Source: Actinobacteria bacterium IMCC26077 | GTDB taxonomy: Bacteria; Actinomycetota; Actinomycetes; Nanopelagicales; Nanopelagicaceae | Assembly: GCA_002284915.1 (NCBI GenBank) | Contig: CP015606.1 | Location: forward strand, 1,116,001 to 1,180,000 | Reading direction: 5' to 3' | Length of the DNA stretch: 64,000 nucleotides | In this document: positions 22,197 through 30,755 of the stretch, in pieces | Numbering within the stretch: the stretch's first letter is position 1 | How the letters are laid out: the number at the start of each line of letters is the position of its first letter | Notes under the pieces: model-generated | Databases searched by the model: none | Seen by the model: only the letters and a program-made list of their open reading frames with translations | Told to the model about the DNA's origin: nothing | Translations under genes and position numbers: made by a program

Positions 22197-22206
22197 TTTG
22201 GCTCAG

Positions 22207-24804
22207 TTAATGGGCGGCAGCATCCCACGTTGGTCCAATTCCTATATTTACCGATAGGGGCGCTTTCAGCGGGTAGGCGCTGCCCATCTGGATGCGTACC
22301 AGTTCTTCGACTTCTTGGCTCTCTCCCGGGGCGATCTCCAAAACCAATTCATCATGAACTTGGAGCAATATTCGTGACTTCATTTTTTTCTTAGCTAATT
22401 CTGCATCGACAGCGAGCATCGCAATCTTCATGATGTCTGCGGCGCTACCTTGAATTGGCGCATTAAGCGCCATTCGCTCGGCCATCTCACGTCGCATTCG
22501 ATTATCACTATGGAGATCAGGTAGGTATCGCTTTCTTCCGAATATCGTCTCGGTGAATCCTTTTGCTCGAGCTTCCACGACGACTGACTCAAGATAATTT
22601 CGGATGCCGCCAAAACGAGTGAAGTATCTATCCATCAACTCCTGCGCTGCGCTTGGTGAGATATCGAGTTGCTGACTCAATCCAAATGCAGATAAGCCAT
22701 AAGCCAAGCCGTAAGACATAGCCTTCACAGTTCTTCGCATCTCTGCATCGACTTGACTTGGTTGAACTCCAAAAACTTCTGCACCAACCGTGGTGTGCAG
22801 ATCCTCACCTCGAGCAAATGCCTCAAGCAAGGCTTCGTCATTTGAGAGATGGGCCATAATTCGCAATTCGATTTGGCTGTAATCGGCAGTCATCAATGAT
22901 TCAAATCCCGCACCAGCAACGAAGAGATTGCGAATCCTTCTCCCTTCTTCAGTCCTGATGGGAATGTTCTGCAAGTTCGGATCAGTCGAAGATAGTCGAC
23001 CGGTCGCAGTCACCATTTGTTGAAAGGTCGTGTGCACTCGACCATCAGAACTCACTGCCCTGCGGAGCCCCTCGACAACGCTCTTTAGTTTGGACACATC
23101 TCGTGATCGCAGGATGGCCGCTAACACTGGATGATTAGTAGTTGTCATTAACCAATTAAGTGCGTCGGCATCGGTGGTGTAGCCCGTCTTGATCTTTTTG
23201 GTCTTTGGTAACTTCAATTCATTAAATAGCACTTCTTGTAATTGCTTCGGTGAAGCGAGATTGAATTCCCGGCCGATTGCGGCAAATGCGCTTTTCGAAG
23301 CGCTCTCAGCCTCGCTCAGAAAATATCCTTCAAGCGTTGCGGCTTCGGAGGTGGCAATCGCGATGCCGGTCGCTTCCATCCGAGCAAGGAGTGCCAGGGT
23401 GGGAAGTTCAATCTCTTCCAGGACTTTGGTTAAGCCAGCTGAACCACATTCGACCAGCAATAGTGGATAGAGGGCAAGGAGATCTTGAGCGTATTCTGCG
23501 AGAGCGCCACTAGATGAGCTCCCTCCGGTGAAATCCAACTCTAGGGAGCTCGCGTCCGTATTAGTAGGTGCGGACTTTTGCAGATAGCGATATCGAACAT
23601 CAGATATTTCTGGAGTACGCGCTCCCGGATTGAGTAGATATGCCATTAACGCAAGATCGCCAACTACACCTAGAACAGGTTTGGCAATCGTTCGCAAGAG
23701 CGCTTTACCGTCGAAGAAAATTTTTGGCGCTTTAGAGGTGGTCGCCCACTGTGCAAACTCGACTCTTCCAATCACGAAAGCAAGTGATCCTTGGGCGATT
23801 CCGCACTCTGACAGATTATCTGCAGGATAGATCGCCACGAGCGACTTCTCATCTAAATCATCCAATGCCCCACTTTGTTTAAAGCTTGTCTTTTGGTGCT
23901 TAACCAAACTCTCATCTACAGCGCTAAATTCTGCTTTAGGTAACCGCTCCTTCAGTGAACGAAATTCCAGCAAATCAAAGAGCTCGCGAACCTTTTCATA
24001 ATCGATCTCTTGTCGAGCCAAATCCACAGGCGACTTATCGAGAGGAACATTCGCATCAAGCTGTGTTAGCTCTCGATTGAGTAATACTTGAGCAATATGG
24101 CCTCGAAGTGCATCACCCACCTTGCCTGACACTTGATCTACCTTGGCAATAAGTGCGGAGAGTGAGCCATAATCAGCAATCCATTTTGTTGCCGTCTTCT
24201 CTCCTACTCCCGGTATGGATGGAAGATTGTCACTTGGATCGCCACGAAGGGCTGCGAAATCAGGATACTGCGCGGGAGTTAGGCCATATTTCTCGAATAC
24301 GGCCTCAGGCGTCATAGCAGCAAGTTCGCTCACACCTTTCTTTGGATAGAGCACCGTGATATTGGGTGAGACTAATTGAAATGAATCTCGATCTCCGGAG
24401 CAGATTTCGACATCGAACCCTTGCTCGACAGCCTGTTTAGCAAGAGTCGCGATGACATCATCTGCTTCGTAGCCCGCACGTTCGATGTGAGTAATGCCAA
24501 GCGCATCGATGATCTCGTGAAGTAAATCCATCTGGCTTCGGAACTCATCAGGAGTCTTGGAGCGAGTTGCTTTGTATTCGGGAAACTTCTCCGTCCTAAA
24601 AGTCTTGCGCGAGACATCGAAGGCGACAGCAATATGTGTGGGGTTCAAATCTCGGAGCAAGTTGAGCAGCATCGAGGTAAATCCGTAGAGGGCATTTGTT
24701 GGTTGGCCGCTCGAGGTGGTGAAGTTCTCCACGGGAAGAGCATGAAATGCTCGATACGCCAACGAGTGACCATCGAGAAGTAAGAGGGTCGATTTTTTGC
24801 CCAT
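22207..24804 (-). CDS. polA: DNA polymerase I
   Basis: Repair and Okazaki-fragment polymerase. Start ATG 24804 (865 residues) is preferred: it follows TACTCT by six bases and begins MGKKSTLLLLDGHSLAYRAF, the normal 5' nuclease start; a longer frame to 24825 adds seven residues. The N-terminal FEN-like 5' nuclease covers about residues 1-295 (GYEADD, RGDPSDNLPSIPG). The middle 3'-5' exonuclease region (about 300-470) looks degenerate, without its acidic residues. The polymerase domain has MTADYSQIELR, KAMSYGLAYG and QVHDELVLE. Reads away from the thioesterase gene across 80 bases. Confidence 0.97.
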   Translation of the reverse strand: MGKKSTLLLLDGHSLAYRAFHALPVENFTTSSGQPTNALYGFTSMLLNLLRDLNPTHIAVAFDVSRKTFRTEKFPEYKATRSKTPDEFRSQMDLLHEIIDALGITHIERAGYEADDVIATLAKQAVEQGFDVEICSGDRDSFQLVSPNITVLYPKKGVSELAAMTPEAVFEKYGLTPAQYPDFAALRGDPSDNLPSIPGVGEKTATKWIADYGSLSALIAKVDQVSGKVGDALRGHIAQVLLNRELTQLDANVPLDKSPVDLARQEIDYEKVRELFDLLEFRSLKERLPKAEFSAVDESLVKHQKTSFKQSGALDDLDEKSLVAIYPADNLSECGIAQGSLAFVIGRVEFAQWATTSKAPKIFFDGKALLRTIAKPVLGVVGDLALMAYLLNPGARTPEISDVRYRYLQKSAPTNTDASSLELDFTGGSSSSGALAEYAQDLLALYPLLLVECGSAGLTKVLEEIELPTLALLARMEATGIAIATSEAATLEGYFLSEAESASKSAFAAIGREFNLASPKQLQEVLFNELKLPKTKKIKTGYTTDADALNWLMTTTNHPVLAAILRSRDVSKLKSVVEGLRRAVSSDGRVHTTFQQMVTATGRLSSTDPNLQNIPIRTEEGRRIRNLFVAGAGFESLMTADYSQIELRIMAHLSNDEALLEAFARGEDLHTTVGAEVFGVQPSQVDAEMRRTVKAMSYGLAYGLSAFGLSQQLDISPSAAQELMDRYFTRFGGIRNYLESVVVEARAKGFTETIFGRKRYLPDLHSDNRMRREMAERMALNAPIQGSAADIMKIAMLAVDAELAKKKMKSRILLQVHDELVLEIAPGESQEVEELVRIQMGSAYPLKAPLSVNIGIGPTWDAAAH

Positions 24805-24816
24805 TGCGCAAGAGTA
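24805..24816 (-). promoter_or_regulatory. Candidate leaderless promoter of polA (TACTCT, N6, ATG)
   Basis: On the minus strand TACTCT (24816-24811) stands six bases before ATG 24804 with no ribosome-binding sequence between. It fixes the shorter start of polA. Confidence 0.45.
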
Positions 24817-24872
24817 GGACTTCACGCGGCGCTTGCGCCTTGCCCAATCTCGCCTCTGCTTTCTCGATATGC

Positions 24873-24884
24873 CATGCTTGCCTT
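24873..24884 (+). promoter_or_regulatory. Candidate promoter of the thioesterase gene (CATGCT, N6, ATG)
   Basis: CATGCT at 24873-24878 precedes ATG 24885 by six bases. It is a weaker box than the others but has the same spacing and lies in the divergent region shared with polA. Confidence 0.35.
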
Positions 24885-25298
24885 ATGTCTGGAGTAAATG
24901 AGGAAGAGTTAGCCCAACTCAACGCGCGGGGTCGTGGCGCCCTAGACGAGAAGATGGGCATTGAGATTCTCGAAGCGAGCCCCGCTCGATTGGTGGGGCG
25001 AATGCCGGTCGATGGCAATACCCAACCATTTGGCCTCCTCCACGGAGGAGCAAATGTCGTGCTCGCGGAGAGTCTTGGCTCCATTGGCGCCCATCTCCAT
25101 GCCGGCCTTCATCGCCGAATCGTGGGGGTCGATATCAACGCCACCCACCACCGCGCGGCCAAATCAGGGTTCGTTACCGCCGTGGCTACCGCCATATCGC
25201 TGGGGCGGACGTTGGCAAGTTACAACGTAGAGATCAGCGATGACCAAGGGCGACGGACCTGCACCGCGAGAATTACCTGTCTCATCCTGACGGATTAA
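24885..25298 (+). CDS. PaaI-like hotdog-fold thioesterase
   Basis: The 137-residue protein matches the PaaI/YdiI-like acyl-CoA thioesterase family: LLHGGANVVLAESLGSIGA near residue 52 holds the HGG and catalytic acidic residue, followed by VDINATHHRAAKSG and a C-terminal strand RTCTARITCLI. Members hydrolyse aryl- or acyl-CoA thioesters; the substrate here is unknown. Start is ATG 24885, after which the fold is complete; the longer frame back to 24747 runs into polA antisense and has no family residues. A thioesterase beside polA is common in actinobacteria. Confidence 0.85.
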   Translation: MSGVNEEELAQLNARGRGALDEKMGIEILEASPARLVGRMPVDGNTQPFGLLHGGANVVLAESLGSIGAHLHAGLHRRIVGVDINATHHRAAKSGFVTAVATAISLGRTLASYNVEISDDQGRRTCTARITCLILTD

Positions 25299-25419
25299 TA
25301 GGCTCTAGCTCCCACTTCTGTTGTCGTAATTTCACCCTCCGCTGGGTACGCTACCCACCAGTATTAGAAGCCATCCCCACCTCTGACCACCAAGCTAGCT
25401 CATTACCGTTGGGAGCAGA
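25299..25419. other. Spacer before the liv operon
   Basis: This 121-base spacer holds a short dyad, GGGTA-cgc-TACCC, near 25344, and a GGGAG ribosome site five bases before ATG 25420. I see no clear -35/-10 pair. The dyad could be an operator or just a weak hairpin. Confidence 0.3.
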
Positions 25420-26736
25420 ATGCGAAATCGTCGCAGCGCGATCACCTCGCGCCGAAAGCTCACCTCGGGAGTGCCGGTGGCTGGTGCGCTCATCATGGTT
25501 GCAACGATCCTCACCTCAATCTTCGGTTTTGCCGGTTTTGCCTCTGCTGCAACTCCAACGTATATCCAGGGAACATTGGTCGACGCAGCGAAGCAACCGC
25601 TCCCTGGCGTCGGAGTCTCTGCAACTGGACCAAATAACTTCGTCGGCGAGGCGACTAGCGATAGTCAAGGTAAGTGGAAGATCGAAGTTCCTGCAGCCGC
25701 CGTCTATCAAGTGTCGATTAACCAAGAGCAGCTTCCATCGGGACAGGCGCTCACCGACCCAACCCGAGCGACAATCAAAGCCAATGTGATCTCCCTCGGA
25801 TTTGATGTCACGATTCTCTTTCCCATCGGGCCAGGAGTGAAGAAAGCGACCAATGTCGAACGTGGCGCCCAACTTTTAGCTGATGGATTGATCCTCGCAT
25901 TAGTGATTGCGCTCGCCGCGCTCGGCCTCAACTTGGTTTTTGGCACCACTGGCCTAACCAACTTTGCCCACGGTGAATTGCTCACCCTCGGCGGATTGCT
26001 CACCTATTACTTAAGCGCCATTGCTGGCCTCAAGGTCATCTTCGCAATTCCGCTGGCAGTACTCCTCTCTGCCCTCATCGGCGGATATCTCCAAGATAAG
26101 TTCCTGTGGCAACCGCTCCGGCGACGAGGGACTGGCCTGATTGCAGCGCTCATTGTCTCGATTGGCCTAGCGATTCTGATTCGCTACTTCTTCCTCTTTA
26201 TCTTTGGCGGAGACACCCGACAGCTTCCTGAATATGCCGGCCAAGCCGGTTTGAGTTTGGGCCTAGTCTCAATTACGCCAAAATCGATCATCACCTCGAG
26301 TATTGGTCTGGTCATGCTCGTCGGCGCCACCATCTGGCTCTCGCGCAGCCATATGGGTAAGGCAAGTCGCGCTGTCTCAGATAACCCAGCGCTCGCCTCC
26401 TCCTCGGGAATCGAGGTCGAACGAGTCATCCGTGCAGTCTGGATCCTTGGTGCGACTCTCGCCAGCTTCGCGGGAATCATGGTGACCGTCAATCAAGGGG
26501 TCAGCTTCGTGATGGGCCAAGACCTCCTGCTACTCATCTTTGCCGCGGTCACTCTCGGCGGATTGGGCACCATCAATGGCGCGCTCATTGGTTCACTCGT
26601 AATTGGCGTATCCATCCAACTTTCCACACTCTTCATTCCGACTGAATTGAAGTATGTCGGCGCGCTCGTAATCTTGATCATCATCCTCTTGGTCCGACCA
26701 CAAGGAATCCTTGGTAAGAAAGGGAGGATCGGCTAA
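25420..26736 (+). CDS. livH: LivH-type branched-chain amino acid ABC permease with an extra N-terminal extracytoplasmic domain
   Basis: Membrane subunit of a Liv-type transporter. The C-terminal part (about residues 150-435) is a standard LivH permease: ALGLNLVFGTTGLTNFAHGE, a string of hydrophobic helices, ARAVSDNPALASSSGIE-like coupling loop and VRPQGILGKKG at the end. Ahead of it lies an unusual 150-residue extension: a basic start, a hydrophobic segment (about 20-43) ending in ASAATP like a signal peptide, then IQGTLVDAAKQPLPGVGVSA and ATSDSQGKWKIEVP, the pattern of carboxypeptidase-regulatory/Ig-like beta-sandwich domains. LivH proteins are usually near 300 residues; this one has 438. 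The extension would face outward, perhaps near the binding protein. First gene of livHMGF. Confidence 0.9.
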   Translation: MRNRRSAITSRRKLTSGVPVAGALIMVATILTSIFGFAGFASAATPTYIQGTLVDAAKQPLPGVGVSATGPNNFVGEATSDSQGKWKIEVPAAAVYQVSINQEQLPSGQALTDPTRATIKANVISLGFDVTILFPIGPGVKKATNVERGAQLLADGLILALVIALAALGLNLVFGTTGLTNFAHGELLTLGGLLTYYLSAIAGLKVIFAIPLAVLLSALIGGYLQDKFLWQPLRRRGTGLIAALIVSIGLAILIRYFFLFIFGGDTRQLPEYAGQAGLSLGLVSITPKSIITSSIGLVMLVGATIWLSRSHMGKASRAVSDNPALASSSGIEVERVIRAVWILGATLASFAGIMVTVNQGVSFVMGQDLLLLIFAAVTLGGLGTINGALIGSLVIGVSIQLSTLFIPTELKYVGALVILIIILLVRPQGILGKKGRIG

Positions 26737-27731
26737 TGGATTTTCTCTTTATTACTCAACAATCATTAAGCGCTGCGATTGGCGTCAACACCATCATCTT
26801 CGCCCTTGCAGCGATTGGTTTGAATATGCACTTCGGTTACACCGGACTGCTCAATTTCGGGCAAGCGGGCTTTCTCGCCGTGGGCGCATATAGCGTCGCC
26901 GTGGCGGTAGTTTCATACAACATCTCGCTCTGGATTGCGCTCCTCATTGGCATAGGTAATTCGATAATTCTTGCGCTATTACTTGGCATCCCCACGCTTC
27001 GCCTGCGCGCCGACTACCTCGCTATCGTCACTATTGCTGCGAGCGAAATCATTCGCCAGGTCGCCCGCTCCGCCACCTTTAATAAAACACTAGGTGGTTC
27101 CGATGGTATTACTGGAAAGTTCGGCAAGGAGTTCTTCGACCTCAACCCATTTACTGCCGGTCTAGACCTTCCCTTCCTTCGCTTTACGCCAAATGATCTC
27201 TGGGTCGTCGTTGTTGGCTGGGTGCTCGTGGCAATCATCTTGCTTCTCATGTGGTTGCTCGTGAATTCACCGTGGGGTCGACTACTCAAAGCGATTCGCG
27301 AGGACGAGGATGCGGTTCGCTCTCTCGGTAAGAACGTCTACCTCTACAAGATTCAATCGCTAATCGCCGGTGGCGTCATCGGCTCAATTGGTGGTTTCGT
27401 CTATGCCCTCTCCCGTCAATCTGTACAACCTGATAACTATGGAACCGCGCTCACCTTCTTTGCCTATACCGTTTTAATTCTCGGTGGCGCCGCTCGGGTG
27501 ATGGCTCCGATCGCAGGCGCAATCATCTTCTGGTTCTTGCTCGTCTTCGTTGAGCAGATGCTTCGTCAGGCAGTATCAGCCGGTTATATTCCCGAGTGGC
27601 TCATTGGCGTCAATCAAGTCGGTCAGATTCGCTTCATGTTGGTTGGTCTGGGATTAATGCTCTTGATGATCTTCCGGCCTCAGGGAATCTTCGGCGATCG
27701 AAAGGAGTTGGCTCTCGATGCCCGCGCCTAA
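26736..27731 (+). CDS. livM: LivM-type branched-chain amino acid ABC permease
   Basis: Second membrane subunit of the Liv transporter. The 331-residue protein has about nine hydrophobic helices, the family signature HFGYTGLLNFGQAGFLAVGAY near the N-terminus, LRLRADYLAIVTIAASEIIR in the middle, and the cytoplasmic coupling loop GRLLKAIREDEDAVRSLGKN. The C-terminus MIFRPQGIFGDRKE matches LivM. Its ATG overlaps the livH stop by one base (TAATG) and it overlaps livG by 14 bases, so stoichiometry is probably held by translational coupling. Confidence 0.95.
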   Translation: MDFLFITQQSLSAAIGVNTIIFALAAIGLNMHFGYTGLLNFGQAGFLAVGAYSVAVAVVSYNISLWIALLIGIGNSIILALLLGIPTLRLRADYLAIVTIAASEIIRQVARSATFNKTLGGSDGITGKFGKEFFDLNPFTAGLDLPFLRFTPNDLWVVVVGWVLVAIILLLMWLLVNSPWGRLLKAIREDEDAVRSLGKNVYLYKIQSLIAGGVIGSIGGFVYALSRQSVQPDNYGTALTFFAYTVLILGGAARVMAPIAGAIIFWFLLVFVEQMLRQAVSAGYIPEWLIGVNQVGQIRFMLVGLGLMLLMIFRPQGIFGDRKELALDARA

Positions 27732-28584
27732 TTCGAATTTCAAAGAACGCGCACTCGCTGCGTTCGCAACTGTCGCATCAACCCCAGGATCAAAAAAGCC
27801 GGATCCAATCATTGTCGCCGACAAGGTAACGCGCCGCTTTGGCGGTCTCACCGCTGTCAATGTCGACCATGTTGAGATTCAACGGGGCTCGATTACCGCT
27901 TTGATCGGCCCAAACGGCGCCGGCAAGACCACTTTCTTCAATTTGCTCACTGGTTTCGACTCGGTCGACGAGGGAAGCTGGACGCTTAATGGCGAAGTCA
28001 TCTCCGGAACCTCGCCACACAAAGTGGCACGGAAGGGAATGGTCCGCACCTTCCAGTTAACCAAGGCGCTCTTTCGCCTATCGGTCATCGACAACATGCG
28101 CCTTGCAGCAACAAATCAACGCGGAGAATCTTTCATCCGAGGCCTCTTCCCTTTTATCTGGAAGAAGCAAGAGGAGGCAATCACTTCGCAGGCGGAAGAG
28201 CTCCTTACCCGCTTTAAGTTAATCGATAAGCGGGATGATTTTGCTGCAGCGCTCTCCGGAGGACAGCGCAAGCTGCTCGAGATGGCGCGCGCGCTCATGG
28301 TGAAGCCAGAAATTGTGATGCTTGATGAGCCGATGGCCGGAGTCAACCCCGCGCTCAAGCAATCCCTTCTCGGCCATATCAAAGACCTTCGCGAAGAGGG
28401 AATGACAGTGCTCTTCGTTGAGCACGACATGGATATGGTTCGCGATATTAGCGATTGGGTCATCGTTATGGCAGAGGGCAAGATCGTTGCTGAGGGAACT
28501 CCAGATAGCGTGATGGGTAACCAAGCAGTGATCGATGCATACCTAGGTGCACATCATGATGTTTCGCTAGATGAGGGTCGGTAA
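27718..28584 (+). CDS. livG: LivG-type ABC transporter ATPase
   Basis: ATP-binding subunit of the Liv transporter. Motifs in 288 residues: Walker A GPNGAGKTT near residue 68, the Q-loop region RTFQLTKALF, the signature LSGGQRKLLEMARAL near residue 185, Walker B VMLDEPMAG with NP, and the switch histidine in FVEHDMD. A hydrophilic N-terminal extension of about 30 residues precedes the ATPase core. The C-terminal VIDAYLGAH is the usual LivG end. It overlaps livM and is six bases from livF. Confidence 0.95.
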   Translation: MPAPNSNFKERALAAFATVASTPGSKKPDPIIVADKVTRRFGGLTAVNVDHVEIQRGSITALIGPNGAGKTTFFNLLTGFDSVDEGSWTLNGEVISGTSPHKVARKGMVRTFQLTKALFRLSVIDNMRLAATNQRGESFIRGLFPFIWKKQEEAITSQAEELLTRFKLIDKRDDFAAALSGGQRKLLEMARALMVKPEIVMLDEPMAGVNPALKQSLLGHIKDLREEGMTVLFVEHDMDMVRDISDWVIVMAEGKIVAEGTPDSVMGNQAVIDAYLGAHHDVSLDEGR

Positions 28585-28590
28585 GGCGCT

Positions 28591-29337
28591 ATGAACTCAC
28601 TCAACACAACTGGCACCCCACTTGTTGAAGCGGCAGGCATCATCGCCGGCTATCTGCCTGGGGTAAATATCCTCAATGGCTGTGACCTCTACGCCAACGA
28701 GGGCGAACTAGTCGGAATCATCGGTCCCAATGGCGCCGGAAAATCCACGCTCCTCAAATCACTCTTTGGTCTGGTCAAGGTCCGCGATGGAATCGTTCGA
28801 CTCAAGGGTGAAGATGTCACCAATCAACGGGCAGATCAGCTCGTGCGCGCCGGAATTGGTTTCGTACCGCAGACCAACAATGTCTTTCCCTCATTAACTA
28901 TCGAAGAGAATCTCCAAATGGGCGCCTACCAACGCCCCGAGAGCTTTGGCGAGCGCTTCGATTTCGTCACAAATCTCTTTCCTACCCTCGGTGCACGGCG
29001 GAAGCAACGCGCCGGCTCACTCTCAGGTGGCGAGCGTCAAATGGTTGCCATGGGTCGCGCGTTGATGATGGCGCCGAGCGTCTTGCTCCTCGACGAACCG
29101 AGCGCTGGACTCTCGCCCGCTCTCCAAGATGAGGTCTTCGTGCGCGTACGCGAGATCAATAAGACTGGCGTCACTGTGATTATGGTGGAGCAAAATGCTC
29201 GCCGATGCTTGCAAATCGTCGATCGCGGGTATGTGCTCGACCAAGGACGGAATGCCTACACCGGCACTGGTCGATCACTTGCCAAGGATCCAAAAGTTAT
29301 CGAGCTTTATCTCGGTACGCTCGCTAAAAATAATTAA
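28591..29337 (+). CDS. livF: LivF-type ABC transporter ATPase
   Basis: Second ATP-binding subunit of the Liv transporter, 248 residues. Visible: Walker A GPNGAGKSTLLKS near residue 45, VPQTNNVFPSLTIEENL, the signature LSGGERQMVAMGRALM, Walker B LLLDEPSAGLSP and the switch region IMVEQNARRCL. It ends with the LivF-type VIELYLG. It closes the livHMGF operon and faces livK across an 83-base spacer with a long hairpin. Confidence 0.95.
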   Translation: MNSLNTTGTPLVEAAGIIAGYLPGVNILNGCDLYANEGELVGIIGPNGAGKSTLLKSLFGLVKVRDGIVRLKGEDVTNQRADQLVRAGIGFVPQTNNVFPSLTIEENLQMGAYQRPESFGERFDFVTNLFPTLGARRKQRAGSLSGGERQMVAMGRALMMAPSVLLLDEPSAGLSPALQDEVFVRVREINKTGVTVIMVEQNARRCLQIVDRGYVLDQGRNAYTGTGRSLAKDPKVIELYLGTLAKNN

Positions 29338-29368
29338 TTCGTATCGCACAAATTATCTGTAAAAAGAA

Positions 29369-29400
29369 TTAGGGCCGGTCTCTATCGAGACCGGCCCTAA
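29369..29400 (-). terminator. Perfect 14-bp hairpin between convergent livF and livK
   Basis: TTAGGGCCGGTCTC (29369-29382), a TATC loop and GAGACCGGCCCTAA (29387-29400) form a perfect 14-base-pair stem. For transcripts of livK (minus strand) the stem is followed by TTCTTTTT, a good U-tract, so it is an intrinsic terminator in that direction. Downstream of livF (plus strand) there is no T-run, so there it may only block or protect the 3' end. Confidence 0.9.
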
Positions 29401-29420
29401 CTACTAGCTAGCTGAGGTAA

Positions 29421-30701
29421 TTACTGTTGTGCAGGAACTGCGCCAGTAATGAATTGATCAGCCTTTGGTGCGAACTTGTCGTTCGCTGAGTACTCGTAAA
29501 CGCCCATGGTGGCCACTGATGGGTCGCCATTGGCATCGAACTCAACTGGACCAGAGACGCCGTCATAATCAATGTCGGTGCCTGCTGCAATCAAGTCCTT
29601 GCACTCCTTGAAGGTGGTGCACTTAGTGCCACCAGATGAGACAGATGCCAAGTTAGCTGCGATGGTCTTGCCATCGGTGCCCTTACCCTGCTCAGCAGCG
29701 AGTGCGATGAGCACCACTGCATCGTAGGACTCAGGTGCATACGAGAAGTCGGTCAACTTAGGATCGACTCCGAGTAGGCGCTGCTTGAGCTCGTCACTGG
29801 TGAGAACGCCTGGAAGAGTCGCCTTGACGCCCTTCATGATGTTCTTTGGTAGATCCTTGTAAGCCTGGCTTGAGAGGTTACCGTCAACGAGGTAGGTCTT
29901 TACCTTGTTTGGACCAATACCCTGCTTGATCAACTCGGTGAGGACCTTGGTGGTCTCGTCGAATCCGATGAGCGCAATTGCATCTGGCTTTGCAGCCTTT
30001 GCCTTTGCAACATCAGCCGAGAACTCAGCAGCCTGTGGGTTGTAGACAACCTGGGTTGAGGTTCCGGAGAAAGCTGCGATGCCGTACTTAGCAAGACCAT
30101 TTCCGTATGCGTCATCAAGGTTCAAGAAGACGGCATTGGTTGCGCCATTCTTTGCCATCAATTGGCCAAGAACTGCACCCTGGAAGGTATCTGGTGGAGC
30201 AGTACGGAAATAGAGGCCGTTATCTGCATAGGTGGTGAGATCTGGTGAGGTGTTCGCTGGTGAGAAGTGAACGATTCCGGCACCAGTGATCTTGTCGATA
30301 ACGGTGAGCGATACACCTGATGATGCTGCGCCCACGATGGCACCGACGCCAGCTGCGATATGTGAATCAGCAGTCTGTTGTGCGATATCAGTGCTGGTAT
30401 CTCCAGAGTCGCCACGGATGTGCTCAACTGGTTGACCAAGAACTCCACCTGCATCGTTGATTTCCTTAACAGCAAGGTCAACGCCTGCGAACTCTGGTGG
30501 CCCGAGGAATGCGAGGTTGCCTGTCTCAGGAAGTAGGGAACCGATCTTCAACGGACCAGTTGAGGCAGGAGCTGCCTCTTCTGATGCGGTGTCAGTAGCG
30601 GTCTCTTCGGAGGCTGTGTCTGATGAGGACGAGCAGCCAGCAAGAACGAGAGTCGCTACAGCGAAGGCGGTTACAACCTTCCACTTGTATGACTTTTGCA
30701 T
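29421..30701 (-). CDS. livK: LivK-type branched-chain amino acid-binding lipoprotein
   Basis: Substrate-binding protein of the Liv transporter, anchored by lipid. The 426 residues begin with a signal peptide ending in the lipobox VLAGC (C23 to be lipidated), then a Ser/Thr/Glu/Ala-rich linker to about residue 50, and a periplasmic-binding fold of type I: LKIGSLLPETGNLAFLGPPE, VGAIVGAASSGVSL, LNLDDAYGNGLA and DAIALIGFDETTKVL. Substrates of this family range from Leu/Ile/Val to other amino acids, amides and urea, so specificity is open. A GAAAGG ribosome site precedes ATG 30701. It faces livF rather than lying in the operon. Confidence 0.95.
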   Translation of the reverse strand: MQKSYKWKVVTAFAVATLVLAGCSSSSDTASEETATDTASEEAAPASTGPLKIGSLLPETGNLAFLGPPEFAGVDLAVKEINDAGGVLGQPVEHIRGDSGDTSTDIAQQTADSHIAAGVGAIVGAASSGVSLTVIDKITGAGIVHFSPANTSPDLTTYADNGLYFRTAPPDTFQGAVLGQLMAKNGATNAVFLNLDDAYGNGLAKYGIAAFSGTSTQVVYNPQAAEFSADVAKAKAAKPDAIALIGFDETTKVLTELIKQGIGPNKVKTYLVDGNLSSQAYKDLPKNIMKGVKATLPGVLTSDELKQRLLGVDPKLTDFSYAPESYDAVVLIALAAEQGKGTDGKTIAANLASVSSGGTKCTTFKECKDLIAAGTDIDYDGVSGPVEFDANGDPSVATMGVYEYSANDKFAPKADQFITGAVPAQQ

Positions 30702-30709
30702 TATTACCC

Positions 30710-30740
30710 TTTCGATTGCTTTCGATTACTTTCGATGATA
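30710..30740 (-). repeat. Three 10-base direct repeats in the livK leader
   Basis: On the plus strand CTTTCGATTG, CTTTCGATTA and CTTTCGATGA follow each other without gaps; on the transcript they read as three nearly identical AATCGAAAG units. The last one supplies the GAAAGG ribosome site of livK. Tandem ribosome-site-like units could be a regulatory or slippage-prone leader. Confidence 0.75.
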
Positions 30741-30743
30741 GTT

Positions 30744-30755
30744 AGAAGTACTTCT
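30744..30755. promoter_or_regulatory. Palindrome AGAAGTACTTCT upstream of livK
   Basis: A perfect 12-base palindrome lies about 45 bases before the livK start, just downstream of an AT-rich stretch that may hold the promoter. It is a candidate operator; the binding protein is unknown and chance cannot be excluded. Confidence 0.35.

Noticed and set aside
24747-24884. Longer start of the thioesterase
   Set aside because: The extra 46 codons run antisense into polA and lack hotdog-fold sequence; ATG 24885 has a promoter-like box at the usual distance.
29369-29400. Hairpin as an insertion-sequence end or attachment site
   Set aside because: Its position between convergent stops and its U-tract fit a terminator; there is no second copy or transposase.
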